Source: Ectocarpus siliculosus (lineage: Eukaryota; Sar; Phaeophyceae; Ectocarpales; Ectocarpaceae). From it: a DNA stretch of 64,000 nt. Shown piece by piece: positions 35,871 through 47,811 of the stretch. The first letter of the stretch is position 1. Each line of letters opens with the position of its first letter. The position numbers were made by a program, and so were the translations under genes. The stretch lies in NCBI GenBank assembly GCA_000310025.1, contig FN649729.1, positions 2,250,974 through 2,314,973 of the forward strand, given 5' to 3'. The notes under the pieces were generated by a model, which saw nothing but the letters and a program-made list of their open reading frames with translations, had not been told where the DNA came from and did not search any database.

Positions 35871-38800
35871 TTAGTGAAAGGACGCGAAGCACGGGAGGCG
35901 GCCGCGGCGGCGGCGTTCGTCGCCGCATTGTCCGCTCATGTTCACCTCCGGGTCGAAGACTTCCTGAGAAAGAGAGGCAACAGCCGTTTCCGATAGGTCG
36001 ATTCCCGCTCCACATCCTCCAGCAACGGTCATCTCCCTGCCAAGAACCCAGCACTCCTGCCCCACTAGCGTGCTCACACCCTCGAACGCGAAACTCTCTT
36101 GCACGATGGGGGGAGGAGTGGTCATCGTCGGCGATGCACCGGCAGCACCAGCAGTGGCGGCGGCGGTGGCGGCGGCGGCGGGGACCTCCGAGATCATTTT
36201 CATGAATATGCCCAGGCGGCGCCGTTGCCGCGGCCCCGTCGCCGTCGCCGCCGCCGCCGCCGCCTCTCCCCACTCGCCGTTGCCGAGGTACTCACTCTCC
36301 CCTCCGACACCCCAGTCCTCGTCAAAGGTACCACCACCAGTCGGTCCCTCTTCTGCCACCATCGCGGGAACTGCCGGGGTCAGTGTCAACGTCACGTCGA
36401 CCGCGCTCAAGGTGCCGGCGTCCTCATTGCCGTTGCCGTCGATCCCTTCGACGCTCGCGCCCCCGGTCACCACGGGCTCGGACCAACCCTCGGCATCCAC
36501 CGTCTCCTCCCCCTCACCGCCTCGGGACTGCCGGCTACCGCTGGTACTGCACTCGCCCCCGCTGAGCAGCGGCAGCAGCCCGTTGCTAGCGCCCGCCCCC
36601 TCTGCCCCGGAGAAAAGCCGAACAGAGCACGCGTTCGAAGACAGCGCGCCCTGGTGCTGGGACGTGTCTACGCTTGAGTTGGTTCCGACGACATCAATGG
36701 TAGAGACCCCGCTGATTGTGAACGAGGCGTCCTCCGGACCGGAGTCGTGCGCCACGCCGTCCTGCCCGCTTGTAGCCGCACCGACAGCGAGGGCGAGAGA
36801 AGACCCGTCGTCCGAGGGCATCCAAGAGTCCGGGACGGAGATGTCGTCGCCCTCCGGCCGTGTGTCCTCGCTGGGGGCAATTGACCAAGTGGTGGTGGAG
36901 CCGTCGGCAGCGGCCGTGGCAGCGGTGGCGGCGGCATGCGGGTTCGGGATAGCGCCCTCTCGTTCCCCACTCACCGCCATACCGTCCTCGTCCTCCAAGA
37001 GAACGGCGAGGCCCCCCGACCAGCTGTTGGAAGAGGAGACCGAAGAAATCGATTCCACGGGGCTCCCGGTCGACGGCACCGACCTGGCCGAGGTCAAGGG
37101 AAATACAGGCAGTACCGCCGAGCGATTCCCGGAGCCGCCGCCAGAGGACGAAGACGGGAATGATTCCACGGAGCTCCTGGTCGATGGCGCCGACCCTCCC
37201 GGAGGCGAAGAAGAGCCTGACGTTGTCGCCGAAGAAGCCCCCGAGCTACCGCTAGAGGACGAAAACGAAATCGTAGACACGGAGCCCCCTCTCGACAGCG
37301 CCAACAGGGGCGGGGGGGAGGGCGTCGTAGTCGTCGCCAGAGCACCTGCCGTCGCCATGGCCCTTGACTGCCTCTCCGCGGACTGGATGATGGACGGCAG
37401 CCACGCCCGCACCTCGCCGATGTCCGGCCGCTCGCTGGCGTCGGGGTCGACCATGCGCCGCAGAAAAGAGCAGGCGGTGTCCTGGAAGTGGTGGGTGACG
37501 GGGGGTAGATAGAAAATGGAACACAGCGCCGGGTTGGATATGGTTAGCTTGAGGCGAAGTCTACACGAGGGGACTTATCGAGACGGCAGTAGTCGGTAGC
37601 AACGACGACAGGGTGGCGTTGAAGGAGCAGAGTGGGGGAGAACAAGCGGTGGGGCGACCCGATGGACGCTTCCTCGGGGATTGATGCTCTCGTTAGGCGA
37701 GGACTCTCATGAAAGAGGTCGTTCTCCAAGGATACTACAGTTGCTGGTGGAATATGCTAGTGCTTAATTCAAGGGCGGGATGGTGGTGGGAGGAAGTACT
37801 CTGCCGTGGAGGGCGGAGGAGGAGACACGGCAATGTCCCTGTCTTGGCATCGTCGCCACGAGAAACTTTGCGTGCGACAGCCAGAAGGGCCGTTGGGATT
37901 CGTTGCAATTACACCACTACACATCAAACAGACACGAACGCGAGTCTAGGGATAGCGCAAGGCTAGTGCGGGGACAACTCACCCGCATCGTCTGCTCGAG
38001 CGTGACGAAGAGCACGCTCCTGACCATCCTCTTCTGGAAGCCGTTTTCGGACGTGTCGTTCGCCGTGCGGAAGGACATCCCGTACTGGACGGAGAGAAAA
38101 GCAAGCGGGCGGTACACACGCGTGCCCATTCAGTGGCATCGGCGGGGGGGGGGTGTACTCATAGTCATGCATGCCGTAGTCGTTAGACCATTGACCTCGC
38201 ATCCCTACAAAGCCGGGACGGAGCACGCCGGGTTCCCACCGGACCACGCTCTCACATCACCAAGCGCGAAGCGCCGTTAGATATTCGGCGAGTCGCATGA
38301 AGGGTGCGCTGCATCCTGCTAAGGGTGTTCGGCATCTTGTGCATACTTCCTTGCGTACGGATGACAGCTGCGTATGACTTAATTTATTTTCTGGTGCTTT
38401 CCCTTTCAGAGACACTTGTAAGCACTGTGTAACTGCCTCGAGGATGCTTGATCATTTAAACACAACGTGGCGCGATCATCCTCCTTGCGCGGAGTGAGGG
38501 TTCTCCACTCCGCGCAACATCATCCACTCGACCAACATTATGGTTGCCGCCAAAAAAATATTAGAGGTAAAAAAAAGCGGTAACCTGGTTGCCGAGTTCA
38601 CGAAGTGAAATGGCTTGTTTTACAACGTCGTTGCCAAACGACGAAAACCCAACCCCGATGGCAAACACCGGGGGGGGAGGGGGGGGGGGGGGGGNNNNNN
38701 NNNNNNNNNNNNNNNNNNNNNNNNNNNNNNNNNNNNNNNNNNNNNNNNNNNNNNNNNNNNNNNNNNNNNNNNNNNNNNNNNNNNNNNNNNNNNNGGCCAA

Positions 38801-40721
38801 GGGTTAGGGGGGGAAAAATTCCCCCCCTTGTTTGGTTGGGGGGGGAGAAGGACCCCCTCCTGACCCTTCTTTTTTGGAAGCCGTTTTTGGGAGGTTTCTT
38901 TCCCGGGGGGAAGGACCTCCCCTTATGGGAGGGGGAAAAAACAAGGGGGGGGGACCCCCGGGGGCCCCTTTCGGGGGTGGGGGGGGGGGGGGGGGTACTC
39001 ATAGTCGTGCATACCGTAGTCGTTAGACCATTGACCTCGCATCCCTACAAAGCCGGGACGGAGCACGCCGGGTTCTCACCGGACCAGGCTCTCACATCAC
39101 CAAGCGCGAAGCGCCGTGAGGTATTTGGCGAGTCGCATGAAGGGTGAGCTGCCATCCTGCTAAGGGTGTTCGGCATCTTGTGCTTACTTCCTTGCGTACG
39201 GATGACAGCTACGTATGACCTATTTTATTTTCTGGTGGTTTCACTTCCAGAGACAGTTATTAGCACTGTGTAGCTGCTTCGAGGATGCTTGACCATTTTA
39301 ACACAACGTGGTGCGATCATCCCCCGTTGCGCGGAGTGAGGGTTCTCCACCCCGCACAACATGATCTACTCGACCACCATTATGGTTACCGCCAAAAAAA
39401 AAAAACGAGGTAAAAAAATAACCGGTAACCTGGTTGCCGAGTTCACGAAGTGAATTGGCTTGCTTTACATCGTCGTTGCCAAGCGACGAAAACCCAATCC
39501 CGATGGCAAACACCGCCTGCACTCAACGATATTACGCCTGACGTCTTTAAGTTCGTTCCAGACACACTCAGAGTTACTCTAGGGCTGAGGTCCCCCGAAA
39601 AAGCCGGGCCATTGGCTAGCTCACACAGATACCGTCTCTCGTAGACTCGAACGTGCGGTACCACATACCACGTGCATGGGTGCTAGAACTACTGTAGGAC
39701 GGAAAAGCACAACGGGCGTAAAGCTGGTGCCAACTGGCACGAGTACGAGCTGTGAACACGTGTGGGTCAACCTTGGTCCTGTGAAAAATACATGACACAA
39801 ACCACCGTAGAGCCTACCAGATATAGATGCATCCGTGCGACAGGTCACCACGTACGCCCTTGACAAAACAACAGACAACCAACCACCCAACATGTTTGCT
39901 TCTGTCTTCTGGTGGGCAGGTTCAAACCACCCGCTCCCTGCCCACACAAAACGTCGGTCGAGAACCCAAACGCAAGAAACAGGCCCTGCTTTCTATGTTC
40001 TTAGCAGATTTTGTAATGATGTGCCCTTTTCGGGGAAGTTCGCCTTTGAATTTAGAAAGGAGTCAGACGGACCGGTACCACGCATGTTTACAAGCACTGG
40101 GCCGAGACCGGAACGGAAAATAACACGGAAACAGCAAAAGAAAAAGAAGAAAAAAAAACGCCAACGACGACGACGACGACGGCGTCACCAGCGTGGGAGA
40201 CAAAAATGCGGGAGCGGTGGCGGTGGCACGCAGCATCTAATTCCCGGGGCCTGCCCACCTAACCGCACCTTAATCTCGAGTCTCTGCCTGCTCGTGGTGG
40301 AGCGTGCGAGTGCCTCCCTCTCCGCGGCGGTGTGGAGGACACGACTCGTCAAGAAGTTGCTCGAGAAGAGGCCCCGCGGCAGCAGCAAGGACAGGAGCAG
40401 CACGCCGAGGGCCCAGACGTCGTCGGCCTTGTCCGCGGGAACGGCCCTGAAGAAGTTGTTTGGAGTGATGGAGTTCCCGAGCGTACCGCAGCCTCTGTAT
40501 TTCCTCTCACCCACCGCTGTGGTGGTGGACGTGGGGGGTCCGGAGGTAGTGGTGGCGGCAGGGTAACCATGTACATGAGCAAGCAATGCACAGGGGGGGG
40601 TAGAGAAGGAGAGAAAATAATTAAGTTCCGCTGATGTCTCTGCTTGTTCAAAAAAATGATCCGTAAGAAATAACAAGCAGGGCAGCTCTGCAATACTACA
40701 TCACTGCTCGAAGCAACACAT

Positions 40722-40752
<31 letters not shown>

Positions 40753-43700
40753 CCTATGTCTTACCGCGCGACAGTCCGAGGTCGGCCAACTTGGCCACGG
40801 TAAGGGTGTCAGTCTTCTTGACGAGAAGGACGTTGTCGGGCTTAAGGTCTCCGTGGACGAGGCCCTTGGAGTGCATGAAGTCCACTCCGTCAGCCACCTG
40901 CGCGGCATACCTGAACAAATTCGCCAGTTTGCAGGCAGAAGCAGTGTTAGGGATGACACCCCGCCATCTACTTCTCTTTGTCTGGGTGTGGAAGAATACG
41001 ACACTTGTGAACAAAGGGATACGCGGGTCGTGCATCTAGGGAGGTACTTGGTGCCATGGTTGTCGCAGTGAATTGTTTGGTCATGGACCCTGGTAACCCC
41101 ATACAACCGGAATGGAGTGAGATGGATATTCGCCCGCCAAGCAGACTGCCGCTACACAAAAGACGAACTGTACTACTTTCAACCGAGAGAGGCGACACAA
41201 CACTGGACGAGCGGTGTAGATAACCCTGCTGTTGATGGTGGAATCGGGCATTGATTTTTTTCACGCTTGGGGGCCTCTCTTCTCTTGCGCTGCCTCCCTC
41301 ACCTCACACGAATACCGTCTTAACCATCAGCTCTCTGCCTGCTCCGTCGGTACGCAAGGCATGGACGGAGAGTACGACCGAACCCTAATAACATTTCATC
41401 TCGGTCTGAAGGGGAACAAAGGTGGAGCTGGTTATGGCACGACTAGGGTTTGTGCGCCTACTGGTGTAATATATGTATACACCGTTGCCGGAGAGCATTT
41501 GAGACGTGCCCGAGGGTGCTGTGCGTGTTTGTTTCCCGCACTTACGTCAACAGTTCGACCACCGTGCGCTTCTGGTCGAACATGGCGTGTTGGAGGTCGG
41601 TTTGCCCGAGCTCCATCGCGATGGCCATCGAATTGTCTTTATCGAGGATGGCCATCACCTCTACGACGCCTTCGTGCGTTCCTAGCCTGCAACACACGGA
41701 CAGACGACGGACCGCGAACGACATCGAATAAGGCAAGCGTACCATTCGTTCATGGGTTTATTGCACAAAAGCTATTTAATAAACGAGAACTCAAGCACGT
41801 CGGTGCTTGTGTTGCTGACAGGTCAGCGACGGGGAAAGCCAAGAGGAACAAGTGTAAGTATCCTTGCGGGGGATAGTCTAGAAACCTTGCGCGTTCATAC
41901 TGTCCTAACCCACGAGGCGAGGGGGCCAATGAATGAAACTTTCCCCCCTTATCCGCCCTCGGCACTGCAGAGCTCGCGGGAAGCAACATACATACCTGGT
42001 GAACATTTTTTCTGTCGAGAAAGCCAACGCTGCTATCCGTACACCGATGAAAAGCCAAGGAAAACGACCGACCATGGTCTACAGCATTGCCGCTTGCTCG
42101 GCACAGGTGCAGAGAGCAAAGACATGGGAGAACACCTCGCACCCATGCAGCCACGTAATAACAACACATGACGTGATATGGGTGGAGGTACTGTAGCAGC
42201 ATGAAGTAGTACGACTGCAATACAATAAATGCAATGGTTGAGACCGATCTTACCGGATGAGGTTCTTCGCTTCGTGCTTCAGGCAGGTCTTGCCTTCCTC
42301 CTGTACCGAAAGGAGGGATCGAGCAGCGGTAGATCAGGATTTGTTCGCAACGCAGCGGCGGTAGCACCAGCACCACCACGAAGGCGATTGGGTGCGGAAT
42401 TGGAGGGGGCAGTACGTAAAGGGAGGCGGTTCGACGAGGAAAGGGTCAACATGCCAAGAGACGTTGGTTAGCGTGGGGGGGGAGGGTGCTAGTAGGGGCG
42501 TCGGTGCCACCAAACCATGATAAAGCGCCTGTGCCTACATCCAACAGTCGATGTTTTCTCCATGATACATGAATGTGCTTCCGCGTTGCACGAGCAACAG
42601 ACGACCGGTAAGACAGGGCACGGACCCCCCAACATGTGCCGCAAAACACAACGACAACAACACCTTCAACCGTGTCATGAGCCGCGGTGTCGAGAAAAGA
42701 GTGTGACCGCGATTACGAACACCTGCAGCGCGAGAGCGTGCCGCCGAATATTAAGTTCGTCTGCGTGTCTTGATGCCTGTGTGCGCACCCTTCATTCAGC
42801 ATGCCATCTACCACCAAATCACTCACGTCGTTGGCGGTCTTGACCGCGAATGTCTTCCCCGTGGTCGGGTCCACGGCCTTACGCACGGTGCCGTGTCCAC
42901 CAGCCCCGAGCTCGTCGGCCATCTGGAGCAACCCGCGCTCGGGATCGAGCGCACGCTGGGCAAACACCGCCTTCGCGCAGGCGTCTTCCAGCTGACGTCG
43001 GACGAACGCGGCTCCCAAGTCGTCGCTCCTTGGGGGTACGGCAACCACGCCCTGCTCTGCGCCTACCCCCCCTCCCGCGGCGGTGGTGGTGGCGGTGGCG
43101 GTGGCGGCCTATCGGGAAGGGGAAAACATGAACATCAGGACAAAATTCACACGTAGATCAATACCAAGCGGAAGGTGTTTGATTTGTGATAGCGACCGGG
43201 GACGTGTCGCTGGCGTGGGGTATTGTTCGCCACGGCTTTGTTGGCATTGTTCAGCCAAAAGCATGTCTGTCCTCTCCTAAAAGGCGGGCATGTTCCAAGT
43301 CTCGTTCAGACCGGACAGTGAAAAATACGTGCCAATAACCACGCTGAACGGCAAACCAACGACCACGCGCCTGTCACACCGGTTGGGCTATGCGTGGATC
43401 GGATGTACAGGATATCCACTATGCTACAAGTCAGCAGCTGAATTGTAGCAGTGGATATGCTGTACATCCAACACGTTTCGTCTTTTCGCGAAAGACATGC
43501 TCTACGGCCGTTCGTCCGTGAGTCTAATGCCTCGAAATCGGTTCTACCCGGCGCACAAGAGCTGTTCTATGCGTTCAACCTTTTTCGGCCGGGGTACTGC
43601 ATGCATGTCATCGTGCTTCCGGTCTACCTCCTGCCCCCTGCCGCAACAGGACACTATACGATGGTGAATACTGATCAATGCCTACCGCCGCCAAGAACGA

Positions 43701-46354
43701 GGTACTCCGACTTACCGCCAGGCTCTGTAGGATTCCTGCTGCAGCAGAAGAGCTTGCCCTCCCCGCGGCCTGGGCGCGAAGAGCGGCGTTCTCCCTTTGG
43801 AGCTGCTGCAGACACACCTGGCGATGTAACAATCGACGGATTCTTTAGCACAAGTGTGCGCACATGCAATCGGTCTTTAGTTCCGACGTTCCGTATGAAC
43901 GAATGCCGCGCTACACTCGGGAAGCTGGTACAAACATAAACTTACATCTCAACGGAGTAGGGAACAATGCCGGAACCGTACGTCATGTTGTGTGCCCGTG
44001 ATACGATAATGGGTCCTGCCAATAGCGCGAGAGAATGGTCATTGTTTCCTACTCCGCAGATATTAATTTTCTATATTGTGACAGTTTCCTGAGTGTAGCG
44101 TAGCGTTCTACTTGGCGGAACGTCGGCACCAAAGAACCACTCCCTGTTGCATGGGCGCGCATTTCTACTGAAGCTGTCCAATTTCGAAATTTTCGTCGTC
44201 AGGTTCGATGCAGAGACTTGAGACGGAAAACCTCGCTCTGCGCGCTCAGGCCGCGGAGAGGGAAAGCATTCCGGAGCTTTCCCACTTCGCGGCCTGAGCG
44301 TGAAGAGCGGTGTCCTCCCTTTCAAACTCCTGCATAGATGCCTGGCGTTGGAGAAATCCGAAAGACGACCGTGACGGTAGAAACACGCGCCCATTTAACG
44401 GGTATCGACTCTTTGGTGACGTCGTTCCGCGTGAACGAATGCCGCGCGCCACTCGGGAAGCTGTTACAAAAAAATACTTTCATCTCTGCAGGGTAGGGAA
44501 ACACTGGCGTTGGGCAGTGTGTGGCCGTGATTTGAGACGGGATCCTGCCAGTCCTGCGAGGCAACAAATGCTTCTAGGCAATCGGTGCCCAAGAGAGGCC
44601 GATGTGCTACACGTCAACCTTGCAGCAAACGGGGAACACTTTGCCTTCTCTATCGAAGCTTACGCGTTGCTTCCGAGACGGGAACATTAACGTTACCCGT
44701 CGCGGGTGTGTCAGAGTCATGCAAGGGGGCTGTATTCGAGAGCAGCAATTTCTATCGCGATACAGGAGAGGTGCATCGTGCATGTGTGTTTCTTCAATTT
44801 GCACCAACCGCGCTACCCAAGCGACCAATGCAAAGGCGTCGGTCGACGCGCACCAATCAAAACATTACAAGGACTCTTTTCAAGTGCTGAGTGTGTGCTT
44901 GTATCCTCCCTCTCCCACCTGTAGTAGTCGAAGGGCTTCCGACTTTGTCTCCTCTAGAGATATCTGTAGCTGCCGGGCGTGACCCGCCGGCGCTCAAGGT
45001 CGGCCTGCTGCTAACTAAAGAGATCAACCGCCGCGCGCGACGTCACGTCGACTTATTCCAGGGAGTTAGTTAACTCGAGTTAGTTAACTCCCAGGAATAA
45101 GTCAAGGTGAAGTCGCGCGTGGCCGTGGACCGCTGCAACAAGCAGCAAGACGACCTGGAGCGCCGGCGGGAACACAACCTGAAGCTCGGGAGATCTCTAG
45201 AGGAGACAAAGTCCGGAGTCCTTCGACCACAGGTGTGAGAGTGAGGACACATGCACACGCTAAAAAATCAGAAAGAGTCCTTGCCATGTTTCGTCCGCGT
45301 AGACGGGCGTCTTTGGATTTGTCAACCGGATAGCGCGGTCGTTGTTCGCGAGTGTACCTCAACTTGTTTCTCGTGTGCGAGACATCACAGCAACAATGTG
45401 AATCATCGCGGCGGGGTCCTCAACGATACAAGCGGGCCAGGGGGGAGGACGCATCAAGAAAAAAAAAGGACATGTGTATCGCTACATGGTACTACACTCC
45501 TCCGTCAGAGAGATGGAGTTGATCCTCCTCTCTCTCCGAGGTACAATAGCGCTTGCTGGTGCGCTGATCGGCGGAGTATCTCTTAGAGTCCTCCGCGGGC
45601 GTCGCGGCACGAAGCCCAAAGACTGAGTCGTTCTATTCCGCTCAGCGGATGACAACACGCGGGGCGTGTGTCGCACCGCTTTTAAGTAGTGGTACAAACT
45701 GCATGACGTCGGACCACCAAGCAGGTCATCGCTGTCTCCCGAAGCAGATTACGAAGGAAAACGGATTGGGAGATTCTCACGGTAGTGTGTAGAACAGCCT
45801 CGTCCCGGTTGGTTGTATTCGGAAAGAGATATTGTATTTAAGTAGGAGAGACAAGTTAGGACAATACCCGAGACTTTGTACCCGGCGGAACGTGTCGTAC
45901 AGGGGAGGGAACTCTCTCTCCCTCCACAGGACACAGGATATGTCATTCGAGGTAATCGAAACGAAAAAACAGCGCAAAAATATTTCACAATCTGAATTCT
46001 GAGTGTGTGAATGTGTCCTCGTTCTCTCACCTCTATGCGAAGTACTTCGGATTTTTTCGCCTCTAGAGCCTTCTGTAGTTCCAGGGTATGTTCCTCCCGG
46101 CGCTCGAGCTCCGCCTGCTGCTCATTGCAGCGGTCCACGGCCGCGCGCGACCTCAATTGGACCAACTCAAGAGACTCAATCGCCTCCGCTAGCTCGGCCT
46201 CTTTAGCCAGGCAACCCAGGCACGGTAGGCGTTCTCCGTCGCCAGACCAGCGGGCCTCGGCCTCACTACGACCATCTTCCAGGGCCTCTCTCCGCCGGCC
46301 GTGCACCTCTCTGGGACCACTTGGCTGACCACGCTCCAGTTTTTCGCGCCATTT
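35871..46354 (-). CDS. TKL-like protein kinase A: coiled coil, kinase domain, Ser/Gly/Pro-rich tail
   Basis: Core exons: 46354-46031, 43817-43716, 43108-42827, 42300-42254, 41686-41546, 40910-40765, 40516-40269, 38084-37983 and 37481-35871 (TAA). All junctions are GT/AG and phases close exactly: 3003 nt, 1000 residues plus stop. Residues 1-140 are a charged coiled coil (ELERREEHTLELQKALEA; LQQLQRENAALRAQ). The kinase domain starts near 205: Gly loop LGAGGHGTV, lysine in TFAVKTAND, helix-C Glu in HEAKNLI, catalytic loop VHGDLKPDN (about 318), ADLGLS in place of DFG, GTLGNS, DVWALG and the RPDIGEV block. The last exon continues as a roughly 500-residue Ser/Gly/Thr/Pro-rich, probably disordered tail. 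A Ser/Thr kinase acting in the cytosol or nucleus is likely; substrates are unknown. Further 5' exons are likely (47143-47506 and 48671-48759). Confidence 0.9.
38156..39520. repeat. Imperfect direct repeat of about 520 bp flanking the gap
   Basis: 38156-38670 recurs at 38996-39510 with only scattered differences (for example TTAGATATTCGG versus TGAGGTATTTGG). The poor sequence at 38850-38935 resembles a corrupted copy of the kinase exon at 37983-38084 and its flank. This is either a local tandem duplication or two haplotypes placed side by side across the gap. The matching position in copy B has no such repeat. Confidence 0.8.
38695..38794. other. Assembly gap of 100 N
   Basis: A fixed-size run of N preceded by a G run and followed by about 200 bp of poor, homopolymer-rich sequence. 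It lies in the intron between the 40516-40269 and 38084-37983 exons of kinase A, so it does not interrupt the coding sequence. Confidence 0.99.
40722..40747. repeat. (TC)n dinucleotide repeat beside a kinase A exon
   Basis: A (TC)n run about 18 bp from the donor of the 40910-40765 exon. The same position in kinase B has its own (TC)n run at 56057-56084, so the repeat predates the segmental duplication. Confidence 0.9.
43401..43469. other. Near-perfect stem-loop in a kinase A intron
   Basis: Arms 43401-43429 and 43443-43469 pair over about 27 bases with one mismatch and a two-base bulge, closed by a 13-base loop. It sits in the intron between the 43817-43716 and 43108-42827 exons of kinase A. 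The corresponding intron of kinase B lacks it, so it arrived after the duplication. It could be a miRNA-type precursor or a tiny foldback element. Confidence 0.7.
43830..44480. pseudogene. Nested inverted partial copies of the second coiled-coil exon of the kinase
   Basis: Two fold-back points are seen. Around 44005, intron sequence at 43880-43975 is repeated in reverse at 44035-44110. Around 44274, a plus-strand copy of the coiled-coil exon (MQRLETENLALRAQAAERES, about 44207-44268) faces a minus-strand copy (QASMQEFEREDTALHAQAA, about 44280-44348). Both resemble the true exon 43716-43817 and its kinase B partner 58964-59065, but they lack usable context and are degraded. The arms are clearly diverged, which argues against a simple assembly fold-back. 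Confidence 0.75.
44905..45370. pseudogene. Inverted pair of partial copies of the first coiled-coil exon of the kinase
   Basis: The centre is at about 45073, at the exact repeat GAGTTAGTTAACTC flanked by TTATTCC and GGAATAA. The left arm (44905-45072, minus sense) and right arm (45074-45240, plus sense) both resemble the exon part SRAAVDRCNKQQ.DLERRRE and its donor. Intron-like sequence follows on the right to about 45370. The left arm has lost the frame. The right arm still reads SRVAVDRCNKQQDDLERRRE. They are truncated exon copies inside the first core intron of kinase A. Confidence 0.8.
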
Positions 46355-46802
46355 CTGGGCGGTAAAGAGAACGAAATGCAAAGGTGCAGGCGGAGGGAAT
46401 CGCGGAACCGATCTCGGGCAAACGAATAGATTATCGTGCTGTGCGTAGAGTACGGGGGGGTCCACCGTGATACATGTAGTTTCGTCCTCCGAGAGCAATA
46501 TCATTAGTCCATGGCGGTGTCGCAAATGCAATCGAGATGAAGCCTACAGAGAGAGCAGATATTGGGACAGCATGGGTGCTGCCGGAAAATACCGCGTTGA
46601 CGCCTGAATGGATCGGTCGGTGAGCCTTACCATGACGTAAATAGTGCAATTAATGTGGCACCCAGGTCGAAGTTCTGCTCTCGCTACAAGTAGTGAGAGG
46701 CACACGCGCTTAGAAGGTATTGCAGTGCCGCACTGCATGTACGTACGTACCAGGTCAGACAACCACACCAACACGTGACAATCGTGCACATGTGAATCAT
46801 GA

Positions 46803-46827
46803 TGTGTGTGTGTGTGTGTGTGTGTGT
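46803..46827. repeat. (TG)n dinucleotide repeat
   Basis: Uninterrupted TG run upstream of the first core exon of kinase A. It is absent from the aligned place in copy B near 60.46 kb. Confidence 0.9.
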
Positions 46828-47142
46828 TTTGTTTTGTCCTATTTTTTATGACGACGGTAGAGCCATGGTATTGGTAGCTCAACAGCAGCTGTGGTGATAT
46901 CTGCTGCCTCTTGTGGCAGTTTGGCTGGTGGTGTATGCTGTGGGCTATGCATACGTACGGAGACAAATATAACTGCATGTCGCGCGCAACGACCAAAGTA
47001 CAAAATGACCGCAGAATGCAGTTATTTATGTAGCCTCGTCTGTGGCGAAGTAGCGGTGACACGTAAATCGACAGCAGTGCAAAGACACGACATGACAAAT
47101 ATCAAGTCACAACTGGTCACCAGTTGTACAGGAGAACTAAAC

Positions 47143-47291
47143 TTGCCTCTGTCGGCGAAACGCAGTCTTCCGAGGCGGCGGAAGGGCCGGAGAATGCACC
47201 AGGCCTTGTAGAGTGGAATCTCGACCGGTACATGTACTGCTGTAGCCGTTGCTGATGCTCTCGGTCGTGGTGGTCACCATGGCACTGGTAG

Positions 47292-47333
<42 letters not shown>

Positions 47334-47506
47334 TGGTGGTGTTCCCCAGCGTGTTCGGAAGCACGGCCGGCCAACGGTGCATTGGCCGAAAACGTCCGAC
47401 CGTTGTACCGCGCCGCCGGTCTCAACTCCCCAGTAGTGGCTCGTGTGACAGGCGTGGAGAGCTCGTTCTGCCAAATGGCGGTCACATCGCCGGCGACGAG
47501 AGGTCT
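47143..47506 (-). CDS. Putative N-terminal polyGln exon of kinase A
   Basis: Open from an acceptor at 47507 (GTGTCGCAG) to a possible donor GTTTAG at 47142. It reads RPLVAGDVTAIWQNELSTPV, a conserved middle, HHHW, twelve Gln, then His/Asp/Gln-rich sequence and a Ser/Gly/Pro stretch. Kinase B has the same exon at 60857-61238. The two copies differ by 18 bp in total and every indel is a multiple of three, which is good evidence for coding. The upstream exon 48671-48759 joins in phase. The exon leaves one extra nucleotide, so an unseen small exon must lie before 46354, or the donor differs. Confidence 0.6.
47294..47329. repeat. (CTG)12 repeat encoding polyGln on the minus strand
   Basis: Twelve CTG units inside the putative polyGln exon of kinase A. 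The copy B counterpart is longer and interrupted. Confidence 0.95.
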
Positions 47507-47811
47507 CTGCGACACGTGATTCGGCAGGTTGAAGGGAGCAAGGCCATGGCGATCGGAACGGCCATTTCATGTGGGCGATATGTGTGCAGAAGCAAGGCAA
47601 CGCGCAGCTGTGCGAAACTGACATGTGGCGAGCAGCTGGTCGGGTGGTCGGGTGGTGGCATGGGAGCAATATGCGGCGGCAGGTTTGGTGCCGTTTCGGC
47701 ATAAATCGCTCATGTATTTATCCGCACAATAGTCTGCATGAATGCAACCACAACAACAAAACAACAAAACAACAACACATCCGGCCTTGCTGCCTGCTAT
47801 CCTACTGCCCC

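Noticed and set aside
36070-37512. 480-codon open frame on the plus strand, opposite the kinase A tail
   Set aside because: It mirrors the GC-rich Ser/Gly/Pro-rich last exon of kinase A. It starts and ends without splice context and has no domain. The minus-strand frame continues the kinase domain in phase.
46431-46649. Extra exon upstream of the first core kinase exon (reads DIALGGRNY in both copies)
   Set aside because: The short match is kept in both copies, but copy B has no acceptor at the needed place and the flanking frame is not conserved. It may be ordinary intron similarity from the duplication.
47249-47704. Leu-rich plus-strand frame across the CTG repeat
   Set aside because: PolyLeu arises from reading (CTG)n on the plus strand. 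The minus-strand polyGln frame is the one conserved in flanking sequence between the two copies.
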